A stretch of DNA of 11,480 nucleotides, from the NCBI GenBank assembly GCA_905221605.1, contig CAJNDS010001664.1, positions 1 through 11,480 on the forward strand. Direction: 5' to 3'. Below the pieces are notes generated by a model that worked only from the letters and a program-made list of their open reading frames with translations, did no database searches and was not told where the DNA came from. Origin of the DNA: Symbiodinium natans (Eukaryota; Sar; Dinophyceae; Suessiales; Symbiodiniaceae). This document shows positions 1 to 6,438 of this stretch, in pieces (position 1 is the first letter of the stretch; every line of letters starts with the position of its first letter). The translations under genes and the position numbers were made by a program.

Positions 1-105
1 TTAGGGGTTTAGGGTTTAGGGTTTAGGGTTTAGGGTTTAGGGTTTAGGGTTTAGGGTTTAGGGTTTAGGGTTTAGGGTTTAGGGTTTAGGGTTTAGGGTT
101 TAGGT
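1..105 (+). repeat. Telomeric TTTAGGG array, G-strand
   Basis: Near-perfect tandem TTTAGGG units, about 15 copies, with the G-rich strand on +. This is the Arabidopsis-type telomere repeat, also used by dinoflagellates and other algae. A true left chromosome end would show the C-rich strand on +, so this block is interstitial or subtelomeric relative to the window start. Confidence 0.95.
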
Positions 106-204
106 TGTAAGGTCTAGCGTTTAGGGTTTTAGGGGTTTGGTTTAGGTGTTTAGTGGGAAAAAAAACCACACCGGTGGGGGGGGGAGCCAAAGAAAAAAAG
201 ACCA
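106..204. repeat. Degenerate telomeric DNA with a short non-telomeric stub
   Basis: Decayed telomere-like units run to about 150, followed by TAGTGGG (151-157), eight A's, CCACACCGG (166-174), a G-run and a purine-rich stretch. TAGTGGG plus CCACACC is also the left terminal sequence of the retroelement (307-320). The stub may be a remnant of a severely 5'-truncated second insertion. The match is short and interrupted by the A-tract, so this is tentative. Confidence 0.5.
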
Positions 205-302
205 GGTTTAGGGTTTAGGGTTTAGGGTTTAGGGTTTAGGGTTTAGGGTTTAGGGTTTAGGGTTTAGGGTTTAGGGTTTAGGGTTTAGGGTTTAGGGTTT
301 AG
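205..302 (+). repeat. Telomeric TTTAGGG array joined to the retroelement 3' end
   Basis: Fourteen essentially perfect TTTAGGG units run straight into the retroelement at about 303. On the coding (minus) strand of the element they read as CCCTAAA repeats at its extreme 3' end. In Terminon/Athena elements, C-rich repeats at the RNA 3' end are thought to pair with the telomeric G-overhang. Confidence 0.93.
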
Positions 303-510
303 TGTGTAGTGGGCCACACCAGGAACAAGCAGCACGCCGGCCACTTTTACTTAGGAGGCACAAGTTCGAAGGCCAGGAGTTGGGACCTGGCAGTTAGGCT
401 TAGACCCTCACCTACTTCAACTGTACAGTGTGCCAGAAATTGCTGCAGGGACAGCAAGCACACATCCATGCTACCAACTTCCACTCTGCTGCCAACGCTT
501 GCGGCTGGCA

Positions 511-633
511 CCAGTTTAGGGAGTATAGAGAGCATCCCCGCGCGCCTAAATCTCGTTAAGGCCGCAGTTTAAGGGACAAAGAGAGCTTCCCTGCGCGCCT
601 AAACCTTGGGAAGGCCGCAGTTTGAGGGACTCT
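511..633. repeat. 53-bp imperfect tandem duplication
   Basis: Units 528-580 and 581-633 align end to end: GAGAGC, then CGCGCCTAAA, then AAGGCCGCAGTTT and GGGAC. A partial third copy lies just upstream (about 511-527, CAGTTTAGGGAG). It sits in the 3' tail of the retroelement. Function unknown; it could be structural in the RNA. Confidence 0.7.
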
Positions 634-874
634 GCGCAAACAACTGTCACTACAAAATTTCCGGAAAGGTTCACCATGCACAAAAACTGTCCCCTGCTGT
701 ACATTTTCCTAGGACAGTACACACTTTTTCCCCTTATCTGCAGCCAAATCTTGAGTTCGGCTCCGTTGGGAAAAAAGTCGATAGCAAAAAAATTTGTTTT
801 TACAAACTTTTCAATCTGTCCGCGTGTGTGAAACCATGCGCAAAACTGTACTGCAAGAAGGCCATTGCCTTCAA

Positions 875-899
875 CAACAGGTCTGCACACAACAGGTAA
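875..899 (-). repeat. 3' copy of the retroelement terminal direct repeat
   Basis: These 25 bp are identical and in the same orientation to 4413-4437 at the element's 5' end. They comprise one full 15-bp unit (AGGTCTGCACACAAC) plus part of the next. The copy begins about 30 nt after the ORF2 stop on the coding strand. PLEs often carry pseudo-LTRs; this may be a very short counterpart. Confidence 0.75.
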
Positions 900-927
900 A
901 CCACCACGAACCCCAACCAACCACCCA

Positions 928-1956
928 TCACAACTTAGCATTCCCAAGGCGACTCAGTCTCACTGTTGCTGGCAACATGCTATTCTTCCAGCAGATTTGC
1001 AATAGACCTGGCCTGTTGCTATTTCCGAAAGCGCGTTCCAGTAAAGCCACCAGAGCCGGATCTGTATTGAGACTTCCAAGCAGCCTATTAAGTTTCCCAA
1101 TCTCCCAAATCGGGTGGAATGAAAGGGGAAACCACGTGATGCTGCCTTGTTGTTGTCGACTCGGTCTCACTGTCGCACGGTGCTTGTTTGTTGGCCGGTA
1201 TTCCGTGATAACCTTTTGCATGTTTGCAATCAAAGTAGGACACGCATAAAATTGCCGAAATCTGTCAATGTAAGTTTCAAGGGCCATCTGAATATCCCTC
1301 TGTTCGCTGCATAGTCGGGCCAGGGCATGCAAGCGTGCAATCGGCCATGAGTGAACACCATTTGCATGGGCAGAGTCAGCTTCCAAAGGTCTCATAAGCG
1401 AGGTTTTCTTGAAAAACGGCTTGGTGCAAATCAAACCGTCCCGAACAAAAACCAAGACATCCAACATAGAGACTTCTTGGGGACTGCACTCCTCAAGCTT
1501 CAACTTGAAATGCGAACATCTGCTTTGCAGGGAGTCCAGAAAATTGAGCGCTGCTTCTGGACTTTTGGCAATATAGAATATGTCGTCCTTGAACCTCACA
1601 TAGTTTGTTACCCCAAAAGATTGCAAAAGATTGCTGTTCACGCTCCAACCGTTGTGTTTCCGAACAAAGCCAGACTCAACAGCACTGTAGAAGCTCCCAT
1701 CTGCTACTGAACCTGAATGTCTCATTCCCATACCAGTGCCCAAGTTGACTTGGACAGTGCTGTTTTCAATTTGCTCAGACATCACGAACTGGTTACCGAG
1801 CAGGAACTTGAGGCTGTTTGAGAAAGCATGCCTGATGTTCTGGGGCACCAAGTCAACAGTAGAAGAAACAAGTTGCTCAGCACTGCCAGACATGAAGAAC
1901 TCTTCTATGTCCACCCAGCACCAGTACTGACCCAGTGCATATAGGTGTTCCACCAA
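928..1956 (-). CDS. Penelope-like reverse transcriptase, catalytic palm and thumb part (ORF2b)
   Basis: Catalytic half of the RT, which would copy the element's RNA onto a DNA 3' end. Motifs in order on the minus strand: motif A VDIEEFFMSG (Asp codon at 1909-1911); motif B GTGMGMRHSGSVADGS (about 1690-1745); motif C YVRFKDDIFYI (the two Asp codons at 1582-1587); motif D with MLDVLVFV (about 1440-1470); thumb segment MRPLEADSAHANGVHSWP (about 1330-1400); and a C-terminal FPLSFHP box (about 1110-1135). All three catalytic aspartates are present. The protein ends at SRLGNAKL and TGA (928-930) with no GIY-YIG endonuclease. This frame stays open up to 2139, but homology to PLE RTs places the switch from the upstream frame near 1957-1959, so it has no start of its own. 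One extra base there would explain the break. Confidence 0.85.
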   Translation of the reverse strand: MVEHLYALGQYWCWVDIEEFFMSGSAEQLVSSTVDLVPQNIRHAFSNSLKFLLGNQFVMSEQIENSTVQVNLGTGMGMRHSGSVADGSFYSAVESGFVRKHNGWSVNSNLLQSFGVTNYVRFKDDIFYIAKSPEAALNFLDSLQSRCSHFKLKLEECSPQEVSMLDVLVFVRDGLICTKPFFKKTSLMRPLEADSAHANGVHSWPIARLHALARLCSEQRDIQMALETYIDRFRQFYACPTLIANMQKVITEYRPTNKHRATVRPSRQQQGSITWFPLSFHPIWEIGKLNRLLGSLNTDPALVALLERAFGNSNRPGLLQICWKNSMLPATVRLSRLGNAKL

Positions 1957-3187
1957 CCCTCCGCGCAAACTGCTCGGAATTTGCAAGGATGTGCGGCATT
2001 GAACTGATTGTGGGTTGTAGGACATGGTCGACCCACGCAGATAAGCCTTCGAACGCAAAACGCTTGATCTTGTGCAGGTTCCGACACTTGACCTGTCCTT
2101 CTGGCTTATGGCTTTTGACTGTAATGCCAAGGTTGGCAAACATGGTGGCTCTGCTGCGTCGACTGGATTTCAGCAACAGACTCAAGTACTTTGGATCGTG
2201 TTTATAACAGGCAGCTACCTGGCGGCATGTGAGCACGTACTTTTGGGAAATCCGGGCTTGATCATCAGCAGTCAACACGCAGGGCCTGTAGGCCTCACCA
2301 GCAAAGATCTGCCGGTGGATGCCTTGTAGCTGGTCCCGCTGCAAAACTGCGAATCCGCCATCTTTGTCAGTAGGTACCACTCCAAACTTGGAATGCTTCA
2401 AGCGTTGCAACCCAAATGTTGTAAGTGGAATGGTATTGACAAGTCTTCCGGAACTTCGGCTGCTTTCAATATCATGCCTCAGTCGACAGGCAATTCGTCG
2501 TTGGACTTCCTGCAGCCATGACTGGATGTCTTTGTTTAGGACACCTTTGAATGGGACACTGTCCGCATCAACACATGGCCTGAATGGTGGCTTGCTCCCA
2601 GGCTTTTGCCGGAAAAACCACTTCCATGCAATCCGATTCCTCCACGCAGCGAAATCCCGAATCAAACACGCCTCTGAAGGAAGCTTAGTCGACCAGATGA
2701 ACTTCTTGTGGTAACGTGCAAGGACCCATATTATTGGCCATTCGACTTCATGCACCTGTGGATGATGTACTGCACGATTGGCAACATCATACAAATACAC
2801 GCACTGCCGCAAGGAGTCAAAATGGAGCAAACTCAGCCAGTCACTCGCTTTGGCGTGCCTCATGAGCTTGCAAAACTCCCGACTCATAGGGCTTAGACCT
2901 CCCAATTTCTCCTGCCTCTTCCGCTGCCTAAACTCCCGGCGCCAGTACCAAAGGCGTTCCATCTTCTTACCTCTCCTGGATACCACCACGTGCGGGTAGA
3001 CCAATTGGGGTGTCTGGGTTTGCCCTTGTGTGCATGCTGGCTCTGGTTGGGATTGGTCCGCGGTTTTGCAGCATTGGGTCGTTGATCTTGCTGGTTGCGG
3101 CGGTGGCCTGCGCCCTTGCTTCGGTTTTGCTTGTTGCGGTTGTTGTGCCCGGTGCCCTTCCCCGCGCCTCCGCGCGGGGTTTTCCCG
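1957..3187 (-). CDS. Penelope-like reverse transcriptase, N-terminal part (ORF2a), entered by -1 frameshift
   Basis: N-terminal half of the RT. The frame is open from the frameshift site at 3187 down to 1877, where reading past the homology break ends in a stop. It shows a basic and aromatic N-terminal stretch (about 2962-2900), then the PLE motif 1 PTDKDGG (DKDGG codons 2368-2354), whose DKGG core is a family hallmark. Motif 2 follows (GITVKSHKPEG, about 2130-2095), then the 2a-like CRNLHK with AWVDHVLQP. The first ATG is at 2962, inside the end of ORF1, but the frame is open without stops far upstream of it. No ATG lies between 3187 and 2962, which favours synthesis as an ORF1-RT fusion. 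The break into ORF2b lies between motif 2a and motif A, after FARR. Confidence 0.8.
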
Positions 3188-3268
3188 TTTTTTTGCAAGG
3201 CTTGGACCACTGCTTTTGCTTTGTCGGTACTGTCGTGTTTGTCCTGGCTTGGATGACCAGGGACATCT

Positions 3269-3302
<34 letters not shown>

Positions 3303-4296
3303 CCCCCTGTTGGTTCTGCAGTTGCTGCAGCTGTGGGTTTGACAAGTTTTGCTGCACGAGTTCACCGACAAGGTCGTGGAGCAAAGTTGCAGGTTCTCTC
3401 TGCGCGAGGTTCTCCTTAGTCTTCCGGTCTTGTTCAGCCTGACGTTCAGCTGCAAGTTTCTCTGCCGTTCTCTGCTTCCGGATTTTTGAGACCATGTCGT
3501 GGTAGAGGGCATCAAATCGCGCTTGAAAGGCTTCCTGGGGGAAGTCTTGCAGTCCTGAATCCTCTAGCCCACATGCATCGACTTTGGTGATCTCCTCTAC
3601 TTTCTGCTTGCACTTGGAAAGGAAAGCATGCCGAGTGGTGACCGCCTTCTTTGCATCCAACTGCGCTTGAAGAGCCTCCAGGGAAAACTGCTTGTACATG
3701 CCTGTGAAACTGTGGTGTATGATACCCATCGCTTGCCGTTTGGTGGTCCCCTTCGGAAGCTTCACAACCCATGTGGAGTCACCATTGACGCAGTCCGAAA
3801 TGACATTGTCAAGGTCTGTAAGCTCCACAGGTGATTTGAACGGTCTCGTCCCTGATGGATATTTGAGGCCAGGTTCACCAAGAACTTTGACGTCCTCCTT
3901 GGTCTTGTCCACTCTTCCTTGCAAATTGATGTATTTGCGTAGATCTGATTCGAAGGTTTTGACAACCTTGTGCAATTGCTTCTCAACCTCGACTGGGAGC
4001 TTGTCTTTCGACTTGAAGCAAGCACTTTGTTCACCCTCTTCGGCCTCTGTGTTCATGTCGTGATCTTGCTCATTGGCATGAAAAACAGGTTCTTGTCGGG
4101 GTACACCTCCAACCGTTACCTGTGTAGGTCCATGGTGGAAACTTGTCATGAATTGTTGCATAGCCTCCCTTTGCTCTTGGATCAACTGAAGCATGTGCTG
4201 AAGCACATCCTCAATCCTTGGCCTCTTCGGCTGGCTTTCACCGGTAGGAAGAGCACTAGCATCCCAGAGGTCTCTGAAAGAGCCTATGGCTGACAT
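2893..4296 (-). CDS. Retroelement ORF1: coiled-coil, polyQ, basic gag-like protein
   Basis: 467 residues from the ATG at 4294-4296, the first Met after the 15-bp repeats; the frame stays open into the repeats to 4428. I do not recognise a named domain. Visible features: a basic patch PKRPR (residues 23-27, possible nuclear localisation signal); a helical Gln-rich segment (30-50); an acidic stretch (about 76-90); a Lys-rich mixed helical region (100-240); a strongly helical charged segment (271-300) of coiled-coil type; an 11-Gln tract (333-343); and a Lys/Arg/Asn/Gln-rich tail (from about 369) suited to RNA binding. There is no CCHC zinc knuckle. Upstream coiled-coil ORFs are known in Athena PLEs. 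The -1 signal at codons 368-370 would divert some ribosomes into the RT, giving a minor ORF1-RT fusion and a major ORF1 product, like gag and gag-pol. The 3' end overlaps the RT frame. Confidence 0.75.
3160..3193 (-). promoter_or_regulatory. Candidate programmed -1 ribosomal frameshift signal
   Basis: On the coding strand the heptamer A AAA AAC (3193-3187) sits in the ORF1 frame exactly as X XXY YYZ (codons CAA AAA AAC). A 7-nt spacer GGGAAAA (3186-3180) follows. Then comes a perfect 8-bp stem CCCCGCGC/GCGCGGGG (3179-3172 with 3167-3160) closing a 4-nt loop. A -1 slip continues at 3187 in the frame of ORF2. The + strand holds no TTA, CTA or TCA from 3001 to 3200, so that frame has no stop before the RT. 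Heptamer, spacing, stem and target frame all fit the retroviral and coronaviral type of signal. Confidence 0.75.
3268..3300 (-). repeat. CAG/CAA microsatellite coding polyQ in ORF1
   Basis: Nine CAG codons followed by two CAA codons on the minus strand encode 11 glutamines. It is likely to vary in length between copies of the element. Confidence 0.9.
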
Positions 4297-4297
4297 C

Positions 4298-4435
4298 AGG
4301 TCTGCACACAACAGGTCTGCACACAACAGGTCTGCACACAACAGGTCTGCACACAACAGGTCTGCACACAACAGGTCTGCACACAACAGTCTGCACACAA
4401 CAGGTCTGCACACAACAGGTCTGCACACAACAGGT
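4298..4435 (-). repeat. 15-bp tandem array at the retroelement 5' end
   Basis: Nine units of AGGTCTGCACACAAC (+ strand) start at 4298, 4313, 4328, 4343, 4358, 4373, 4388, 4402 and 4417, with a partial unit at 4432. The unit at 4388 is 14 nt long, having lost one base. Because 15 is divisible by 3, the coding strand is open and would give LCADL or VCRPV pentapeptides. The array lies directly before the ORF1 ATG and directly after telomeric repeats, so it is more likely a 5' UTR or terminal repeat than protein. Confidence 0.9.
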
Positions 4436-4530
4436 AACCCTAAACCCTAAACCCTAAACCCTAAACCCTAAACCCTAAACCCTAAACCCTAAACCCTAAA
4501 CCCTAAACCCTAAACCCTAAACCCTAAACC
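4436..4530 (-). repeat. Telomeric CCCTAAA array (C-strand on +) at the retroelement 5' end
   Basis: About 13 perfect CCCTAAA units begin immediately after AGGT of the last 15-bp unit. Orientation is opposite to the array at 205-302, so the element lies between two telomeric tracts whose G-strands point inwards at it. Confidence 0.95.
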
Positions 4531-4535
4531 GTGGC

Positions 4536-4782
4536 TTTAGGGTTTAGGGTTTAGGGTTTAGGGTTTAGGGTTTAGGGTTTAGGGTTTAGGGTTTAGGGTT
4601 TAGGGTTTAGGGTTTAGGGTTTAGGGTTTAGGGTTTAGGGTTTAGGGTGTAGGGTTAGGGTTTAGGGTTTAGGGTTTAGGGTTTAGGGTTTAGGGTTTAG
4701 GGTTTAGGGTTGAGGGTTTAGGGTTTAGGGTTTAGGGTTTAGGGTTTAGGGTTTAGGGTTTGGGGTTTAGGGTTTAGGGTTT
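4536..4782 (+). repeat. Telomeric TTTAGGG array, G-strand
   Basis: About 35 TTTAGGG units with a few point variants (GTGTAGGGTTAGGG near 4647, TTGAGGG near 4709, TTTGGGG near 4760). It is divided from the inverted array on its left only by GTGGC (4531-4535). Confidence 0.95.
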
Positions 4783-5335
4783 GTTCAATGTTCCGCGCAC
4801 ACCACCACGCGGGACGTGTGTTGTGGTGTGCGCCCAGGTTCAACGCTCTCTCCCAACCCACCCACCCACATCTCAACCTTGGGCGGGTTTAGGGTTTTCA
4901 TATAGTTGTTGGGCTATCGCTTTCCGTATTATAATATAGCCTTCACACCTAATATCCTCGGTTCAAAAGCCGTCGACGGCCCCAGTCACACGTAAAATCC
5001 TCGGTTCAAAAGTCGTTGACGATTTATAATATGCTCGGTTCGGGTCGTGAAGATGACTTTAGACGAAGGGCCCCAGTCAAGTCCTGGTTCAAAGGGCCGG
5101 CGACGGTATAAAATCCTCGGTTCAGGTGGTGGGCGCCCGAAAAAGCTCAGAAATGGTCCGGAAGAAGCCCGAAATGGTCCGAGAGAAGCCCAGAAATGGT
5201 TTAGACGAAAGGCCCCAGTCACACAAAATCCTCGCCGGCGACGGTTCATACCATCCTCGGTTCAGGTGGTGGACGGTCACACGTATCCTCGGTTCAAAGA
5301 CGGCTCATAAAATCTTCGGTTCAATGAGGGGGGCA
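4783..5335. repeat. Short dispersed repeats with ATCCTCGGTTCA core
   Basis: No gene seen. The first 100 bp include an imperfect inverted repeat (4795-4808 with 4820-4833) and unique sequence. From about 4953 the core ATCCTCGGTTCA recurs near 4953, 4996, 5112, 5250, 5285 and 5310 (the last with one change). It is often preceded by GGCCCCAGTCA and followed by a GTCGACGG-like block, including the perfect 12-bp palindrome GCCGTCGACGGC at 4969-4980. From about 5140 early degenerate copies of the next minisatellite are interleaved. Open frames here come from repeat structure. Confidence 0.6.
4795..4833. repeat. Imperfect inverted repeat next to telomeric array
   Basis: Arm GCGCACACCACCAC (4795-4808) pairs with GTTGTGGTGTGCGC (4820-4833) at 13 of 14 positions around an 11-nt loop. 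It starts 12 bp after the end of the telomeric array. Confidence 0.7.
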
Positions 5336-6035
5336 CAAAAAAGCTCGGAAATGGCCCGGGAGAGGCACAAAAAGGCTCAGAAACGGTCCGGGAGGAGCCC
5401 AAAAAGGCTCAGAAACTGTCCGGGAGAAGCTTAAAAATGCTCAGAAACTGTCCGGGAGGAGGAGAAAAAGGCTCAGAAACGGTCCGAGAGGAGCCCAAAA
5501 AGGCTCAGAAACTGTCCGGGAGGAGCTTAAAAGGCTCAAAAACTGTCCGGGAGGAGCCGAAAAAGCTCGGAAACTGTCTGGGAGGAGCCCAAAAAAGCTC
5601 AGAAACGGTCCGGGAGGAGCCCAAAAAAGCTCAGAAACGGTCCGGGAGGAGCACAAAAAGGCTCAGAATCCGGGAAGAGCCTAAAAAGGCTCAGAAACTG
5701 TCCGGGGGGAGCACAAAAGACTCAGAAACTGTCCGGGAGGCTGTCCGAGAGGAGCCTTTTTGGCTCAGAAACTGTCCGGGAGGAGCTTAAAAAGGCTCGG
5801 AAACTGTCCGGGAGGAGCCGAAAAAGGCTCGGAAACTGTCTGGGAAAACTGTCAGAAACGGTCCGAGGAGGACAAAAAGGCTCAGAAACTGTCCGGGAGG
5901 AGCTTAAAAAGGCTCAGAAACTGTCCGGGAGGAATCCAAAAAAGGCTCAGAAACTGTCCGAGGGGAGCCGAAAAAGGCTCGGAAACTGTCCGGGAGGAGC
6001 CCAAGAAGGCTCAGAAACTGAGCCGAACAGGCTCA
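5336..6035 (+). repeat. 32-33-bp minisatellite with a hairpin in each unit
   Basis: More than 20 units, each containing AAAAAGGCTCAGAAACTGTC then CGGGAGGAGCCC, with a period of mostly 32-33 bp and a few shortened units. Each unit joint carries the inverted repeat GAGCC...GGCTC around an A-rich loop. Stretches with a 33-bp period produce open frames with repeating SGRSLKRLRNCP-like peptides; I treat these as artefacts. Confidence 0.85.
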
Positions 6036-6170
6036 GAAATGGTCCCAAAAAGCCTAGGTCTGGTCCGAGAGGGTCTGGGAGAGCCTCCAGAAGGCCCTGA
6101 ACCCTAAATCCTAAATCCTAAATCCTAAACCCTAAATCCTAAATCCTAAATCCTAAATCCTAAATCCTAA

Positions 6171-6206
6171 AGGACGCAGAGACTTAACTTATAAAAACCG
6201 AGGGTT
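6171..6206. repeat. Island homologous to 7054-7087
   Basis: Shares TTAACTT, AAACCGAGGGTT and flanking GGA.GC with 7054-7087 in the same orientation, allowing a small gap. The two copies enclose most of the telomere-derived composite array. Confidence 0.6.
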
Positions 6207-6349
6207 GCTTTGAATCCTAAACCCTAAAGGCCCTGAATCCTAAACCCGAAAGCCCCTGAATCCTAAATCCTAAAGGCCTTGGATTCTAACCCTCCAGGCC
6301 CTGAATCCTAAACCCTAAATGCCTTGAATCCTAAACCCTAAAGGCCCTG

Positions 6350-6438
6350 TCCAGGATTTGGCCGAACCCGCAGTAAAAATGCTATTTTTTAGTGCTGAAA
6401 AACGATGGTTTTGGGTGACCCTCCGTTTTCCAGAAAAA
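6350..6438. other. Unique AT-rich island inside the composite array
   Basis: About 90 bp with no telomeric motif (GGATTTGGCCGAACCCGCAG through CTCCGTTTTCCAGAAAAA) inserted between CCCTAAA-bearing units. It could be a small dispersed repeat or an ancestral fragment. No gene is visible. Confidence 0.5.

Larger units (their letters stand above)
303..927 (-). other. 3' non-coding tail of the retroelement
   Basis: About 600 bp between the RT stop codon (928-930) and the telomeric array. It holds the 25-bp terminal direct repeat copy (875-899) and a 53-bp imperfect tandem duplication (528-633). I see no convincing protein here. In particular there is no GIY-YIG nuclease, which in canonical Penelope elements follows the RT. 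No hammerhead core (CTGANGA plus GAAA) was found in this tail, although such ribozymes are known from PLE ends. Confidence 0.6.
303..4437 (-). mobile_element. Telomere-associated, endonuclease-deficient Penelope-like retroelement
   Basis: A retroelement of about 4.1 kb read on the minus strand. In coding order it has a 15-bp tandem array (4435-4298), ORF1 (4296-2893), ORF2 reverse transcriptase (-1 frame from 3187 to 928), a 25-bp copy of the 5'-terminal repeat (899-875), and a non-coding tail to 303. PLE identity rests on the DKDGG motif and on the arrangement of RT motifs 1-7 in ORF2. No GIY-YIG domain follows the thumb region, as in Athena/Coprina-class PLEs, which attach to telomeres. Both ends abut telomeric DNA: TTTAGGG on the left and CCCTAAA on the right (+ strand). 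ORF2 carries one apparent +1 disruption near 1958, so this copy is probably inactive. The Penelope-like assignment is firm; the subgroup is inferred. Confidence 0.85.

Noticed and set aside
1-105. A chromosome terminus at the left edge
   Set aside because: A left end should show CCCTAAA on the + strand; here it is TTTAGGG, so the array points into the window.
303-927. Hammerhead ribozyme at the element's 3' end
   Set aside because: No CTGANGA plus GAAA core was found on the minus strand near the end. The CTGATGA inside the RT (2263-2269 on the minus strand) lacks a following GAAA and stem.
546-947. 133-residue minus-strand open frame in the 3' tail
   Set aside because: Overlaps the RT 3' end in another frame, includes the repeat copy, and shows no GIY-YIG or other motif.
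2962-3004. Independent start of the RT at TTG 3004 or ATG 2962
   Set aside because: 3004 is a TTG with an open frame upstream, and 2962 lies within the ORF1 overlap; the frameshift signal at 3187 explains the frame better.
3010-3419. Plus-strand open frames opposite ORF1
   Set aside because: Leucine- and alanine-rich translations of the CTG tract and GC-rich antisense strand; shadows of ORF1.
5757-5768. Dinoflagellate spliced-leader relic (TTTTGGCTCA)
   Set aside because: Only a 10-nt match, and it is fully explained by loop inversion in the minisatellite unit.
5047-6107. Plus-strand open frames with SGRSLKRLRNCPG-like repeats
   Set aside because: Direct translation of the 32-33-bp minisatellite, with frame changes whenever unit length changes.
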